A stretch of DNA of 16,479 nucleotides from positions 1-16,479 of the forward strand of contig JABMQR010000310.1 of assembly GCA_013202335.1 (NCBI GenBank). The letters run 5' to 3'. Of the stretch, positions 1 through 7,551 are shown piece by piece (the first letter of the stretch is position 1; each line of letters starts with the position of its first letter). The translations under genes and the position numbers were made by a program. Below the pieces are notes generated by a model that was given only the letters and a program-made list of their open reading frames with translations, had not been told where the DNA came from and ran no database searches. The DNA is from Bacteroidota bacterium (lineage in GTDB: Bacteria; Spirochaetota; Spirochaetia; JABMQR01).

Positions 1-113
1 AAAAAATATTGTCAATTTCCTCTTACTGAATATAGGGAAAACGCACGATTGTCAAGGCATTAGCGACTATTCAACTAAGGCCAAAAAAGGAGATTTTGGG
101 TAAGTTTTATTGA
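1..113. other. Intergenic stretch downstream of the Gfo/Idh/MocA gene
   Basis: No gene is visible. No GC-rich hairpin with a T-tract follows the oxidoreductase stop on the minus strand, so the transcript may continue out of the window or end by another mechanism. The octamer ATTGTCAA occurs at 8-15 and 48-55, exactly 40 bp apart, which on the minus strand gives two TTGACA hexamers. An AAAAAAGGAG string at 84-93 on the plus strand resembles a ribosome binding site, but no convincing ORF follows it. Confidence 0.5.
29..55 (-). promoter_or_regulatory. Possible minus-strand promoter reading out of the window
   Basis: On the minus strand a perfect TTGACA lies at 55-50 and TATATT at 34-29, but the spacer is only 15 nt, shorter than the usual 17. 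A second TTGACA at 15-10 has no visible -10 inside the window. It would drive a gene lying to the left of the window. The evidence is pattern match only. Confidence 0.25.
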
Positions 114-1109
114 TTATAGTGCTTTTAAACCTGGTTTTCGTCCGTAAATAGTATCCAGAATTCTTGTAATTTCTCTTCCCTTTTCGCCGGTAACGGCTGG
201 TTCTTTATTATTTATAATTGAATCAATGAAGTTTTCAATTAATGGAAGATGAACGTTCGGATGATTTGGATATTTCTCTACTCTCGTTCCTTTATCAGTA
301 ATAATTGTTACGGTGCCAGCATTCAAAACCGGAACATGGATAGAACCTTCAGTGCCGTAGATGTCCAGGGTATCCTGAGACTCTTTTGCTGCATGGCCTG
401 AGGTGAGGATTCCTGCAGCCCCGTTTTCAAACTTAAAATGAGCAATAGATAAATCTTCGACCTCTCTATTAAAAAAGATATTATGGTTAAATCCGGTTAT
501 TTGCTGTACTGAACCCAAAATATTAATAAAAACTTCTATCCTGTGACATCCCATATCCATCATAGGACCGCCGCCGGATCTCTTTTTATCCAGGAGCCAA
601 TACCTGGGGTCTCCTGGATGTCGGTTAAAATTCTCAAAATTGTTACTTTGAATGTGGACAACTTTTCCAATTTCACGATCAGAAATTATTTTTTTTATTC
701 TCTGTATTGCGGGAAATAAATTTCTATAGAATGCAACTCCCAATTTTACATTATTGGCTTTGCAGGCATCAATCATCTTATCAGCATCGGCTGTATTCAG
801 GGACATCGGTTTTTCACAGAGGACATGTTTTCCTGCCTCCGCCGATGCAATCGCCTGTTCGGCGTGTTGATAAACCGGGGTTGCTATATAGACTGCATCA
901 ATTGTGTCATCAGAGACAAGCTCTTGCCAATTCTCTGTCCAGCGTTCTGCACCAAACTCTTTGGCGAAGCTTTCAGCTTTGGAATAGTCTGAGCGGTTAA
1001 CAACAACCAGATTTGAGTTGGCTGCGTCCCTGATTCCAGGGGCGACTCTTTTTCTGGATATGTCGCCGCAGCCGATAAGCCCCCATTTTAATTCAGTCAT
1101 TTCAAGCAC
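114..1109 (-). CDS. Gfo/Idh/MocA-family NAD(P)-dependent oxidoreductase
   Basis: A cytoplasmic NAD(P)-dependent dehydrogenase of 331 residues, normal for this family, whose members oxidise sugars, inositols and sugar acids. The Rossmann domain starts at once with the GCG turn at residues 13-15. The family EKP motif is at 99-101, with Lys100 the expected catalytic or cofactor-contacting lysine. The second domain has a GGG-P-M-M-D-M-G-C-H segment, with Asp185 and His189 in the usual substrate-site positions. The GTG at 1109 follows the dctM stop directly and has GGGAG 5 nt upstream; an ATG at 1100 with a weaker AGGTG is an alternative start, three codons shorter. As last gene of the TRAP operon it probably acts on the imported compound or an early intermediate. 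The exact substrate cannot be read from the sequence. Confidence 0.88.
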   Translation of the reverse strand: MLEMTELKWGLIGCGDISRKRVAPGIRDAANSNLVVVNRSDYSKAESFAKEFGAERWTENWQELVSDDTIDAVYIATPVYQHAEQAIASAEAGKHVLCEKPMSLNTADADKMIDACKANNVKLGVAFYRNLFPAIQRIKKIISDREIGKVVHIQSNNFENFNRHPGDPRYWLLDKKRSGGGPMMDMGCHRIEVFINILGSVQQITGFNHNIFFNREVEDLSIAHFKFENGAAGILTSGHAAKESQDTLDIYGTEGSIHVPVLNAGTVTIITDKGTRVEKYPNHPNVHLPLIENFIDSIINNKEPAVTGEKGREITRILDTIYGRKPGLKAL

Positions 1110-2417
1110 CTATACTCCCTGACCCATCACCATGTTTGGAATAAACATTACAAGATCTGGAATAAAGGTGACCAGAAGGAGAACTATAATCATCATTAAA
1201 TACAGAGGAATCATAGCTTTTGTTGCCTTTTCTATTGAAATTTTTCCGATAGCACATCCTACGAATAACGCTGACCCCACCGGGGGAGTGGTTAATCCAA
1301 TACCAAGGTTCAGAATCAGCATTACACCAAACTGAATGGGACTCATGCCAAGAGTTCCTACCACAACCGGATAGAGGATGGGAGTTGTTATAAGGATCAG
1401 TGGTGCCATATCCATTATAGTCCCGAGGAAAATCAGGAAAAGGTTGATCAGTAATAATAGAAGGATTTTATTATCAGTTATTTTCAGCAGCGCCGAAGTT
1501 GCGGCAGCTGGTATTTTCAAATAGGCCAGGAGCCATCCAAATGCACTTGCAGCGGCAATAAGACTCATTACCATAGCAAGAGTTTTTAATGAAGCATAAA
1601 GAATACCTACAAATCTACTAATTGGGATCTCTCTGTACACAAAAAAGGTGATAATAAACGCATAGAGACAGGCAATAGCGGCAGATTCAGTGGCAGTAAA
1701 AACTCCGGAAATCACACCCCCGATTATTATTACCGCAGTAAAAAGTCCGAGAATTGCATCTTTGATAATTCGAAGGGATTCCTTTAAACTGTATCGCTGT
1801 TCCTTGGGGTATTTACGTATGGTCGCAATTATAAAACTTATGATCATGAGAGACACTCCCAGGATAACCCCTGGAATGAATCCACCCAGAAACAAACGCC
1901 CAACGGATACTCCTCCTGCTGCCATAGCATAAATAATCATGTTGTGGCTTGGTGGTATGATAACCCCCTGGCAGGCGCTGGTAACTGTAATTCCTACTGA
2001 GAAGTCGGCATCATACCCCTTCTTTTTCATCATAGGTATCATCATAGTACCAATTGAAGAGACATCAGCTACTGCCGAACCGGAAATACCTCCGAAGAAC
2101 ATACTGGCAAGAACGTTAACCTGTGCTAAACCACCACGAACCCTTCCAACGAGGATGTTGGAAAATTCTATAAGTCTACGGGATATACCACCCTGGCTCA
2201 TAATTTCTCCTGCAAGAATAAAGAAAGGAATAGCAAGAAGGGAGAATGAGTTAACCCCCTGTACCATTCTTTGAGCAATTGCCAATAGAGGTATGTTGAG
2301 ATAGATGGCTGTAACAATGGAAGATATCACCAGAGTAAATGTTATAGGTACTTTGAGTATTAAAAGAAGAGCAAATAGTCCCAGTAGAAGTGCGGATGCA
2401 AGACTTAGATTAGCCAT
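1110..2417 (-). CDS. dctM: TRAP transporter large permease subunit, DctM
   Basis: The 435-residue large inner-membrane subunit of a tripartite ATP-independent periplasmic (TRAP) transporter, which moves substrate using an ion gradient. The protein is almost entirely hydrophobic with about a dozen membrane segments. Recognisable DctM motifs include LLAIPFFILAGEIM near residues 60-73, GGISGSAVAD at 109-118, an IIPPSHNMIIYA segment near 154-165, and TTPPVGSALFVG near the C-terminus, matching the inverted-repeat architecture of the family. The start ATG shares one base with the dctQ stop (TAATG at 2415-2419), and an AAGGA lies within the end of dctQ, so the two membrane subunits are probably translationally coupled. 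Its stop abuts the start of the oxidoreductase. The family call is secure; substrate is set by DctP. Confidence 0.95.
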   Translation of the reverse strand: MANLSLASALLLGLFALLLILKVPITFTLVISSIVTAIYLNIPLLAIAQRMVQGVNSFSLLAIPFFILAGEIMSQGGISRRLIEFSNILVGRVRGGLAQVNVLASMFFGGISGSAVADVSSIGTMMIPMMKKKGYDADFSVGITVTSACQGVIIPPSHNMIIYAMAAGGVSVGRLFLGGFIPGVILGVSLMIISFIIATIRKYPKEQRYSLKESLRIIKDAILGLFTAVIIIGGVISGVFTATESAAIACLYAFIITFFVYREIPISRFVGILYASLKTLAMVMSLIAAASAFGWLLAYLKIPAAATSALLKITDNKILLLLLINLFLIFLGTIMDMAPLILITTPILYPVVVGTLGMSPIQFGVMLILNLGIGLTTPPVGSALFVGCAIGKISIEKATKAMIPLYLMMIIVLLLVTFIPDLVMFIPNMVMGQGV

Positions 2418-2944
2418 TATTTGTTTCCTTTATTCAGAAAAGCTTCAATTTTTTCAGGGTTGTCTTCTATTCCAAATATATCCATGAGAGCCTCAGAGGC
2501 GATTAAAATAGCCGAAATAGGGAGTATCAAATACAGAATAGAGCTGGGCCATTCAGTAGCAGGCATTATAGATCTGCTTGTGAATTGAACTAGTTTTATT
2601 CCGTAGATGAAAAAGACAGCTGCAATTACCAAGGTAATAATGTCTTTTAAGAAAACCAGAATTTTCTCCAGCCGGGCAGGGAGTTTCTTGGGCAGCAGGT
2701 GCAAACTTATGTGGAGACCCTGTTTTACTCCAACTGCCATGGCGATGAAGGTAAACCAGACCATGAGAAGTTTTGCTACTTCTTCGCCCCAGCGCAGACC
2801 TGAGTTAAGTACATAGCGCATGAAGACATTTATTATTATTACAATTGTCATGGCTACCAGCAGAGCCATTGCAAAATAGATGGATCCAAGATGGATCCCA
2901 TTCATAATCTGTGAAATCTTCTCTTTAACACTAACACTCTTCAT
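2417..2944 (-). CDS. dctQ: TRAP transporter small permease subunit, DctQ
   Basis: The 175-residue small membrane subunit of the TRAP transporter, which pairs with DctM and helps dock the binding protein. Four hydrophobic segments are visible at about residues 20-42, 57-76, 93-117 and 134-154. The conserved core after the first segment reads NVFMRYVLNSG, followed by RWGEEVAKLLMVW at 51-63, the signature of this family. It precedes dctM with a one-base TAATG overlap and follows dctP after a 97-nt gap holding a hairpin. The ribosome binding site is only a modest AGAGAG about 8 nt before the ATG. Lower expression than dctP would suit the usual excess of binding protein over permease. Confidence 0.93.
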   Translation of the reverse strand: MKSVSVKEKISQIMNGIHLGSIYFAMALLVAMTIVIIINVFMRYVLNSGLRWGEEVAKLLMVWFTFIAMAVGVKQGLHISLHLLPKKLPARLEKILVFLKDIITLVIAAVFFIYGIKLVQFTSRSIMPATEWPSSILYLILPISAILIASEALMDIFGIEDNPEKIEAFLNKGNK

Positions 2945-2985
2945 ATAAAACTCTCTGTTTGAAGTATATGATTAAATAAAAGCCT

Positions 2986-3012
2986 GAAAGCTGCTAATAG
3001 TCAACAGCTCTC
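2986..3012 (-). terminator. Hairpin between dctP and dctQ (partial terminator or processing site)
   Basis: Read on the minus strand, GAGAGCTG and CAGCTTTC form an 8-bp stem with one G-U pair around an 11-nt loop, about 30 nt after the dctP stop. It is followed by AGGCTTTTATTT, only a broken T-run. It is therefore more likely an attenuator or an mRNA stabiliser for the dctP message than a full terminator, which would raise DctP above DctQM. Confidence 0.45.
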
Positions 3013-3041
3013 AAGCTTAAGTTCAGATTTTCCGAAACTAC

Positions 3042-4037
3042 TTATTTTCCGACTGATCTAACCTTTGCAACAACTTCCTGCAGATCTGCTGAGAGTGCAT
3101 CATAGAGAGGCTGCATGGCTGCCTGAAAAGCTGCGTTGTCCGGGAGACGGTAGATTTCATTGCCGTTTGCTACCACTGCATCTTCTGCAACCTTTTCATA
3201 ATCTGCCCATGCTTTGATCTGGAATGCCATGCTGTCTTTTGCAGCCTGCTTAATAATTGCCTGATCTGCTGCTGAGAGTTTATCCATGGTTATCTTGCTG
3301 GCTATCGTAATTTCAGGAACTCTTGTATGTTCATCAAGAGTATAGTAACCGGCGACTTCAAAGTGACTTGTTGAGTAGTAACTTGGCCAGTTGTTTTCTG
3401 CACCGTCGATAACGCCAGTCTGTATAGCGGAGTAGACTTCACCAAAAGGCATTGGTGTAGCAACAGCGCCCAGGGACTCAACAAGTCCAACCATTAGAGC
3501 ACTTTCCTGAACTCTGATTTTCAGACCGGCAAGATCTGCGACGGTTTTGATAGGACGAACTGAGTTGTAGAAACTTCTTGCACCTGAATCAAACCATGAG
3601 AGCCCAACAAACCCTGAGGGTTCAAGGCTTCCCAGAAACTCATCTCCAATGGAACTATTTAATACTTCCCACATGTGGTCTGGACTTCTGTAGAGATATG
3701 GCATCTGAAGAGCATTGAAATCCGGGGCAAAGGCTGCAAGCGGAGAAATACTTACCCTTGTAAAATCAATTGCTCCGAACTGAACTTGTTCGATTACTGC
3801 TCTTTCTTCACCAAGCTGTGAACCGGGGTATACTTCGATTTTGATTCTGCCATCTGTTCTTTCTTCTACGAGTCTGGCAAATTCATAGTCTCCTTGAGTT
3901 GTCGGATAATCGGCTCCGTGAGTCTCTGCAAGCCTTAATACAATTGATTCAGCGGCTTCTTCTTCTGCGTTTCCGGCAGCCCAGCAAAATCCTGCTGTTA
4001 AAAGAACAAGCAAAAATACAACAATACCTTTTTTCAT
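3042..4037 (-). CDS. dctP: TRAP transporter periplasmic solute-binding protein, DctP family (sugar-acid-like)
   Basis: The secreted substrate-binding component of the TRAP system, 331 residues, typical length. Residues 1-3 are M-K-K, followed by a hydrophobic core and a likely signal-peptidase site near Trp19-Ala20-Ala21. Cys18 is not preceded by a good lipobox, so a lipid anchor is uncertain. The mature protein opens with the AGNAEEE style common in spirochaetes. Family landmarks are PGSQLGEE at 71-78, GLKIRVQES at 171-179 with Arg175 the expected carboxylate-binding arginine, and GVIDGAENNWPSY near 208-220. The ENN-x-PSY segment and the later YYTLDEHT resemble, from memory, binding proteins for uronates and related sugar acids; this is inference. 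AGGAGT 6-7 nt before the ATG supports the start. First gene of the transport unit, just downstream of the regulator. Confidence 0.93.
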   Translation of the reverse strand: MKKGIVVFLLVLLTAGFCWAAGNAEEEAAESIVLRLAETHGADYPTTQGDYEFARLVEERTDGRIKIEVYPGSQLGEERAVIEQVQFGAIDFTRVSISPLAAFAPDFNALQMPYLYRSPDHMWEVLNSSIGDEFLGSLEPSGFVGLSWFDSGARSFYNSVRPIKTVADLAGLKIRVQESALMVGLVESLGAVATPMPFGEVYSAIQTGVIDGAENNWPSYYSTSHFEVAGYYTLDEHTRVPEITIASKITMDKLSAADQAIIKQAAKDSMAFQIKAWADYEKVAEDAVVANGNEIYRLPDNAAFQAAMQPLYDALSADLQEVVAKVRSVGK

Positions 4038-4072
4038 TTTTCACTCCTAAATTATATGATTTTGATTAATTC

Positions 4073-4078
4073 ATTATA
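4073..4078 (-). promoter_or_regulatory. dctP: Candidate -10 box of the dctP promoter
   Basis: A perfect TATAAT on the minus strand would give a transcript starting near 4066, with a short leader before the dctP ribosome binding site at 4048-4043. At the -35 distance the sequence is GAGCAG, a very poor match, which fits an activator-dependent promoter. Another TATAAT at 4056-4051 sits too close to the ribosome binding site to work well. Confidence 0.45.
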
Positions 4079-4080
4079 AA

Positions 4081-4130
4081 ATGTATATGAAGATCCTGCT
4101 CTGTTATATATTGTTTAATCCTGTATATTT
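4081..4130. repeat. Three 20-bp-phased TGT(T)ATAT repeats upstream of dctP, candidate regulator-binding sites
   Basis: On the plus strand TGTATATGA begins at 4082, TGTTATATA at 4102 and TGTATATTT at 4122, each exactly 20 bp from the next. They lie between the response regulator gene and dctP, upstream of a TATAAT with no good -35. Tandem direct repeats about two helical turns apart are what AraC-type DNA-binding domains commonly occupy, so these are plausible sites for the neighbouring regulator. The core is short and AT-rich, so chance is not excluded. Confidence 0.45.
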
Positions 4131-4179
4131 TTGCTTAGGAATCTTTACTATTAAATAAGTCAGCAGTATAAACTGAAAA

Positions 4180-5769
4180 TTATTGTTGTTTTAGCATATT
4201 ATTGTTGCGAAAGGAGGTAGGTGAGGTAGAAAGCACCCGTTTAAACACACGAGTAAAATAATTGGGATCGTTATACCCAACTTTCTGGCTAATCTCTTTG
4301 ATGGAAAGATTAGTCTCTGATAGAAGTTTTCTGGCTTCTTCAATACGCCGGTTTGTCAAGTAATCTATAAAAGTGAGCTTTTTTCTCTTTTTAAATAATT
4401 TACTGAAATAGAAACTTGATAATCTGCAATGTGATGCTGTCTCTTCCAAGGTTACATCTTTGTTGAAATTGTCGTCAATGAATTTGCATGCTTTTTCTAT
4501 AGCAGGGCTGTATTCAATTTCATGAATCCTGTGAATTTGCTCAAGCAGATCGTTTAGAAGCATATTGACCGAAGTCAAAAGAGTGATAGGTCCGGTTGAT
4601 TCTCTTATTTCGCTGTCATCCAGTAAACAGTTACCATTCGGTAGTTGATATCCGGCGGCATGTTTCAGTATGGTTACGAGCTCAATCAGATTCTGTTTCT
4701 TTACCTCAAAACTTAATACAGAAGTCCCAAACCACTCACTTATCTGCTGAAATACCTCCATTACCTCATCTCGATTACCACTCAATACAGCCTGCTCCAT
4801 TCCTATTTCAAGATGTATAGGAAAGAGAGTTTTTTTATCTTCTTGATTTGGAAAGAGGTTTTTCTCATCATCCAGTATCCTGCCCAGATTGTTTTTAGCT
4901 TTTGAAAAAGAAGAAAGAGCATTTGAAGGATTGGAAAATATAGAGCCAATACCAATCATCACTTCTATATTGAGAATAGTTTTGATTTCTCTGACAGCAT
5001 TTGAAATCAAATTGGAAATATACTGTTTTTCAAGGTTATTGTTTTCTTTCTTATCCAGACTTAAAAGAAAGTAGATATTGGATAAATCAATATTGAAGTA
5101 GGTGTGAATCCCGCTCTTAGCCAGGCTGGATTTCAACAAATAAACACATCTTTTTTTAAGTACCTTTTTTTGATAGTTGGATTCAACATGTATTGGGTAG
5201 GTGTCAAAAAGGAGCTTTACAATGCCCGCTCTGGCTAAATAGAAATCAATATCCAGTATAGACAAATAGTTGTTAAATTTCTCTTCTGTGATTCCGCGCA
5301 CCGACAGGGTATAGATAAACTCATTTTCGAGATAACCTGTTACTCTGCTCAATTTTAATTCATTATCTTCTCTATGGTTCAATTCAGCTCTCAGGTTATC
5401 TATTTTAATAATTACCTTTGTGATCACTTCAAGAACACGATTTTCTGAAGACGGTTTTATAATAAAATCATCTACACCAATCTGGATTGCCTCATGGGCA
5501 TATTCAAATTGATTATAGGCTGTCAGGAAAATTATTGAAATCGAAGGTTTTGTTTCCCTGATTATTCTTGCAGCCTCGATACCATCAATACCCGGCATTT
5601 TAATATCAAGGAAAATAATATCTGGATTAAAAGATCTGGATTTAACTATTGCTTCCCTTCCATTGACTGCTTCCTGTATTTCAATTATTGAATCGACCCC
5701 CTTATTAATTATTGCTTTAAGGGCATTCCTTTCCAATTGCTCGTCATCAACTATTAGTATTTTATACAC
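4180..5769 (-). CDS. Response regulator, receiver domain plus AraC-type DNA-binding domain (YesN-like)
   Basis: A 529-residue cytoplasmic transcription regulator. The N-terminal receiver (about 1-120) has the acidic pair Asp8-Asp9, phosphoacceptor Asp55 in FLDIKMPG, Thr83 and Lys105. The C-terminal AraC-type helix-turn-helix pair (about 425-525) reads through LEETASHCRLSSFYFSKLFK and later ISQKVGYNDPNYFTRVFK. The roughly 300 residues between match no domain I recognise, but a long linker of this kind is usual in YesN-like regulators. The start is GTG at 5769, with GGAG 6 nt upstream inside the kinase gene. The last codons of the kinase overlap it by 8 nt, so the pair is co-translated. It is probably phosphorylated by the adjacent kinase and activates the TRAP operon 142 bp downstream. 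Confidence 0.92.
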   Translation of the reverse strand: MYKILIVDDEQLERNALKAIINKGVDSIIEIQEAVNGREAIVKSRSFNPDIIFLDIKMPGIDGIEAARIIRETKPSISIIFLTAYNQFEYAHEAIQIGVDDFIIKPSSENRVLEVITKVIIKIDNLRAELNHREDNELKLSRVTGYLENEFIYTLSVRGITEEKFNNYLSILDIDFYLARAGIVKLLFDTYPIHVESNYQKKVLKKRCVYLLKSSLAKSGIHTYFNIDLSNIYFLLSLDKKENNNLEKQYISNLISNAVREIKTILNIEVMIGIGSIFSNPSNALSSFSKAKNNLGRILDDEKNLFPNQEDKKTLFPIHLEIGMEQAVLSGNRDEVMEVFQQISEWFGTSVLSFEVKKQNLIELVTILKHAAGYQLPNGNCLLDDSEIRESTGPITLLTSVNMLLNDLLEQIHRIHEIEYSPAIEKACKFIDDNFNKDVTLEETASHCRLSSFYFSKLFKKRKKLTFIDYLTNRRIEEARKLLSETNLSIKEISQKVGYNDPNYFTRVFKRVLSTSPTSFRNNNMLKQQ

Positions 5770-7252
5770 TTTCTTCTCCGGGGATAATTATAATAATCGT
5801 TGTACCTTTGCCCAGGTCACTTTGTATATCGAATGACCCTTTCCCATGGGATACAATGTTCAAGCGCCGTTTTACATTAGAAATCCCTATGCCTGTTGAC
5901 TCACTGGATAATATCTGCTCATCATTAGACAGAATTTTCTCTATCATATTCTGTGGAATACCGATTCCGGTATCTTCAATCTTCAATCGGATTGCTTTTT
6001 TTACCTGTTCTATGATGAGGGTTATTGAACCACCCTCTTCCTTAGGTTCAATCCCGTATTTTATTGCATTCTCAATAAGAGGCTGAAGAGTAAAAATAGG
6101 AATGTTTATACAGGATAAATCAAAATCGCATATTACCTTAAAGGAAAGCCGCTCTCCGTATCGTATCTTCTGAATATACATATATTCAATAAGAATGTTT
6201 ATTTCTTCATTTAAGGGGACTATACGATTCTGCTTGTTCAGGGTATATCTGAAAATATTGGAAAGGGATTCTATCAACTTGATCGTCTTTGGCGCTTTTT
6301 CAAACATTGATGTTCTTGAAATTATATTCAGGGTATTGAACAGAAAATGAGGGCTGATCTGGGACTGAAGACTTAAAAACTGAGCTTCTTTCAAAGACCG
6401 GTTCATCTCGATTATTTTTACTTCGTCCTCATGAAGTTTTTTCTCGATCTCAACCTTTTCCTCCAGGCTCTTTATCATTTCATTAATATTTGTACTCATT
6501 TTATTGAAGGAGTTCGTAAGCACTCCTATTTCATCCTTATAAGGCACATTAAAATGGCTCGCTTTAAGATTGCCCTCTGCCATCTTAAGAGATCTGGCAG
6601 CCAGCTCTCTGATTGGCTTTGTTACAGAGCTGGAGAAAAAGGTTCCAAAAAACAGGAATAGAACACTAATGAGAATAATTCCCAAAAAACTGATAGTCCT
6701 GATTACAATTACCCTATTTATCTGGACTGAATGCAGCTGACTACCTTCTTCAAGTCTAATTTGGACAAGGTCTTTAAAGTATCTCTCGATATACCCGTTA
6801 ATTCGTCGTGTCTTAAGCAGATGATCTATAAATGAACTTTCAGATATTTCCTTGTATTCCAGGGTTTTATTAGCACTTTCAATATATGCTAAAAAAGCAT
6901 ATTTGATTGCGGAAATCTGATAGTATGCCAATCTGTTTGTTTTAGATGTCTCGTAGACGTGGCTCCAGTTTGACCAGATTTCGGGGATTTTATTATTGAA
7001 CAAATTCAGAGAATTCTTGTCTGAATACATAATATAGTTCTCGAAAGCAACGTTATTCTCAATAATAGAGGTCTGAAGATTATGAATTGCAGTGTTCTTT
7101 ATCAGGTCCTGCTCGTATATCTTCAGATATTTGAATGCATTTATCAGAGTGTATATATTCAGGAAACTGATACATACGATGATCAAAGAGAAAAAGAGCA
7201 TGAGTTTTCTTTTAATTGATAATCTGAACCAGATGTTATTAATAATCTTCAT
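5762..7252 (-). CDS. Membrane sensor histidine kinase, HAMP plus His_kinase/HATPase (YesM-like)
   Basis: A 496-residue inner-membrane sensor that should phosphorylate the overlapping response regulator. Transmembrane segment 1 spans about residues 15-38, an extracytoplasmic sensing region about 40-180, and transmembrane segment 2 about 181-205. A HAMP domain (about 206-258) and a charged coiled coil lead to the His_kinase core QISPHFLFNTLN with phospho-acceptor His302. The ATP-binding domain shows LIENAIKYG with Asn395, DTGIGI at 427-432 and TGIGISNVKRRL from 453. This is the LytS/YesM class, typically paired with AraC-type regulators in sugar uptake. No upstream in-frame start exists, and no good ribosome binding site precedes the ATG: the nearest AAGGA is about 16 nt away. 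Ligand unknown; a sugar acid or related solute is inferred from the neighbouring TRAP genes. Confidence 0.93.
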   Translation of the reverse strand: MKIINNIWFRLSIKRKLMLFFSLIIVCISFLNIYTLINAFKYLKIYEQDLIKNTAIHNLQTSIIENNVAFENYIMYSDKNSLNLFNNKIPEIWSNWSHVYETSKTNRLAYYQISAIKYAFLAYIESANKTLEYKEISESSFIDHLLKTRRINGYIERYFKDLVQIRLEEGSQLHSVQINRVIVIRTISFLGIILISVLFLFFGTFFSSSVTKPIRELAARSLKMAEGNLKASHFNVPYKDEIGVLTNSFNKMSTNINEMIKSLEEKVEIEKKLHEDEVKIIEMNRSLKEAQFLSLQSQISPHFLFNTLNIISRTSMFEKAPKTIKLIESLSNIFRYTLNKQNRIVPLNEEINILIEYMYIQKIRYGERLSFKVICDFDLSCINIPIFTLQPLIENAIKYGIEPKEEGGSITLIIEQVKKAIRLKIEDTGIGIPQNMIEKILSNDEQILSSESTGIGISNVKRRLNIVSHGKGSFDIQSDLGKGTTIIIIIPGEESV

Positions 7253-7319
7253 GAGTTTGATTCAGTTTCCTTCATCCACTGGACCAGCAGTGTGATTACA
7301 CAAATTTCTCCAGGAACAC

Positions 7320-7325
7320 ATTATA
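7320..7325 (-). promoter_or_regulatory. Candidate -10 box for the kinase-regulator transcript
   Basis: A perfect TATAAT on the minus strand, about 68 nt before the kinase start. No good TTGACA-like -35 lies at the right distance; the best is TTAAGT with a 15-nt spacer. AT-rich surroundings make chance matches likely. Confidence 0.3.
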
Positions 7326-7387
7326 TTTTTTATTATCTATACTTAATCTTAACAGACCTTATGACTTTTTTCCATATGAAGGTCAGA

Positions 7388-7407
7388 AGAGCCTAAAAAG
7401 AGGCTCT
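7388..7407. repeat. Small perfect hairpin in the kinase-fabH intergenic region
   Basis: AGAGCCT (7388-7394) and AGGCTCT (7401-7407) pair perfectly around the loop AAAAAG. No T-tract follows on either strand, so it is not a standard intrinsic terminator. It may be a protein site or a leader structure. Confidence 0.45.
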
Positions 7408-7493
7408 CTGAATCATAATAGCAGTGGGAATTACCATTAATTCTGTTGTTTCTTCAGACAGTATAATTTTTAGTATACATTATGGCATCAAAA

Positions 7494-7529
7494 TGTTAAT
7501 ATTGACAAAATTAAAAAAATTGTAATAAA
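7494..7529 (+). promoter_or_regulatory. Candidate fabH operon promoter with overlapping dyad operator
   Basis: A perfect TTGACA at 7502-7507 is followed after 16 nt by AATAAA (7524-7529), a 4-of-6 match to TATAAT. The start of transcription would be near 7536, just before the AGGAG at 7542-7546. The -35 is embedded in the imperfect palindrome TGTTAATATTGACA (7494-7507), symmetric at 12 of 14 positions, a natural place for a repressor to act. It does not match the FapR or FabT operator sequences as I remember them. Confidence 0.5.
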
Positions 7530-7551
7530 TAAACAAATCATAGGAGAACAT

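Larger units (their letters stand above)
7253..7501. other. Divergent intergenic region between the kinase and the fab genes
   Basis: About 300 bp separate the kinase start from the small ORF before fabH. No ORF of convincing quality lies here. It holds a possible minus-strand -10 (TATAAT at 7325-7320) for the kinase, an imperfect dyad GTGTGATTACAC at 7290-7301, and a perfect 7-bp hairpin AGAGCCT/AGGCTCT with a 6-nt loop at 7388-7407 that has no T-run on either strand. The right end contains the proposed fabH promoter. Confidence 0.55.

Noticed and set aside
707..1000. Plus-strand ORF of 97 codons inside the oxidoreductase gene
   Set aside because: It is antisense to a well-supported gene, has no ribosome binding site context and its translation resembles no protein family. 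The same holds for the other antisense frames in the window.
3957..4037. Lipoprotein signal in DctP with Cys18 as lipidation site
   Set aside because: The residue before the cysteine is Phe, which does not fit a normal lipobox; an ordinary signal peptidase site is at least as likely, although spirochaete lipoboxes are relaxed.
7290..7301. GTGTGATTACAC as a CRP-type site
   Set aside because: It lacks the TGTGA-N6-TCACA spacing, is only a partial palindrome, and lies downstream of the proposed kinase start of transcription.
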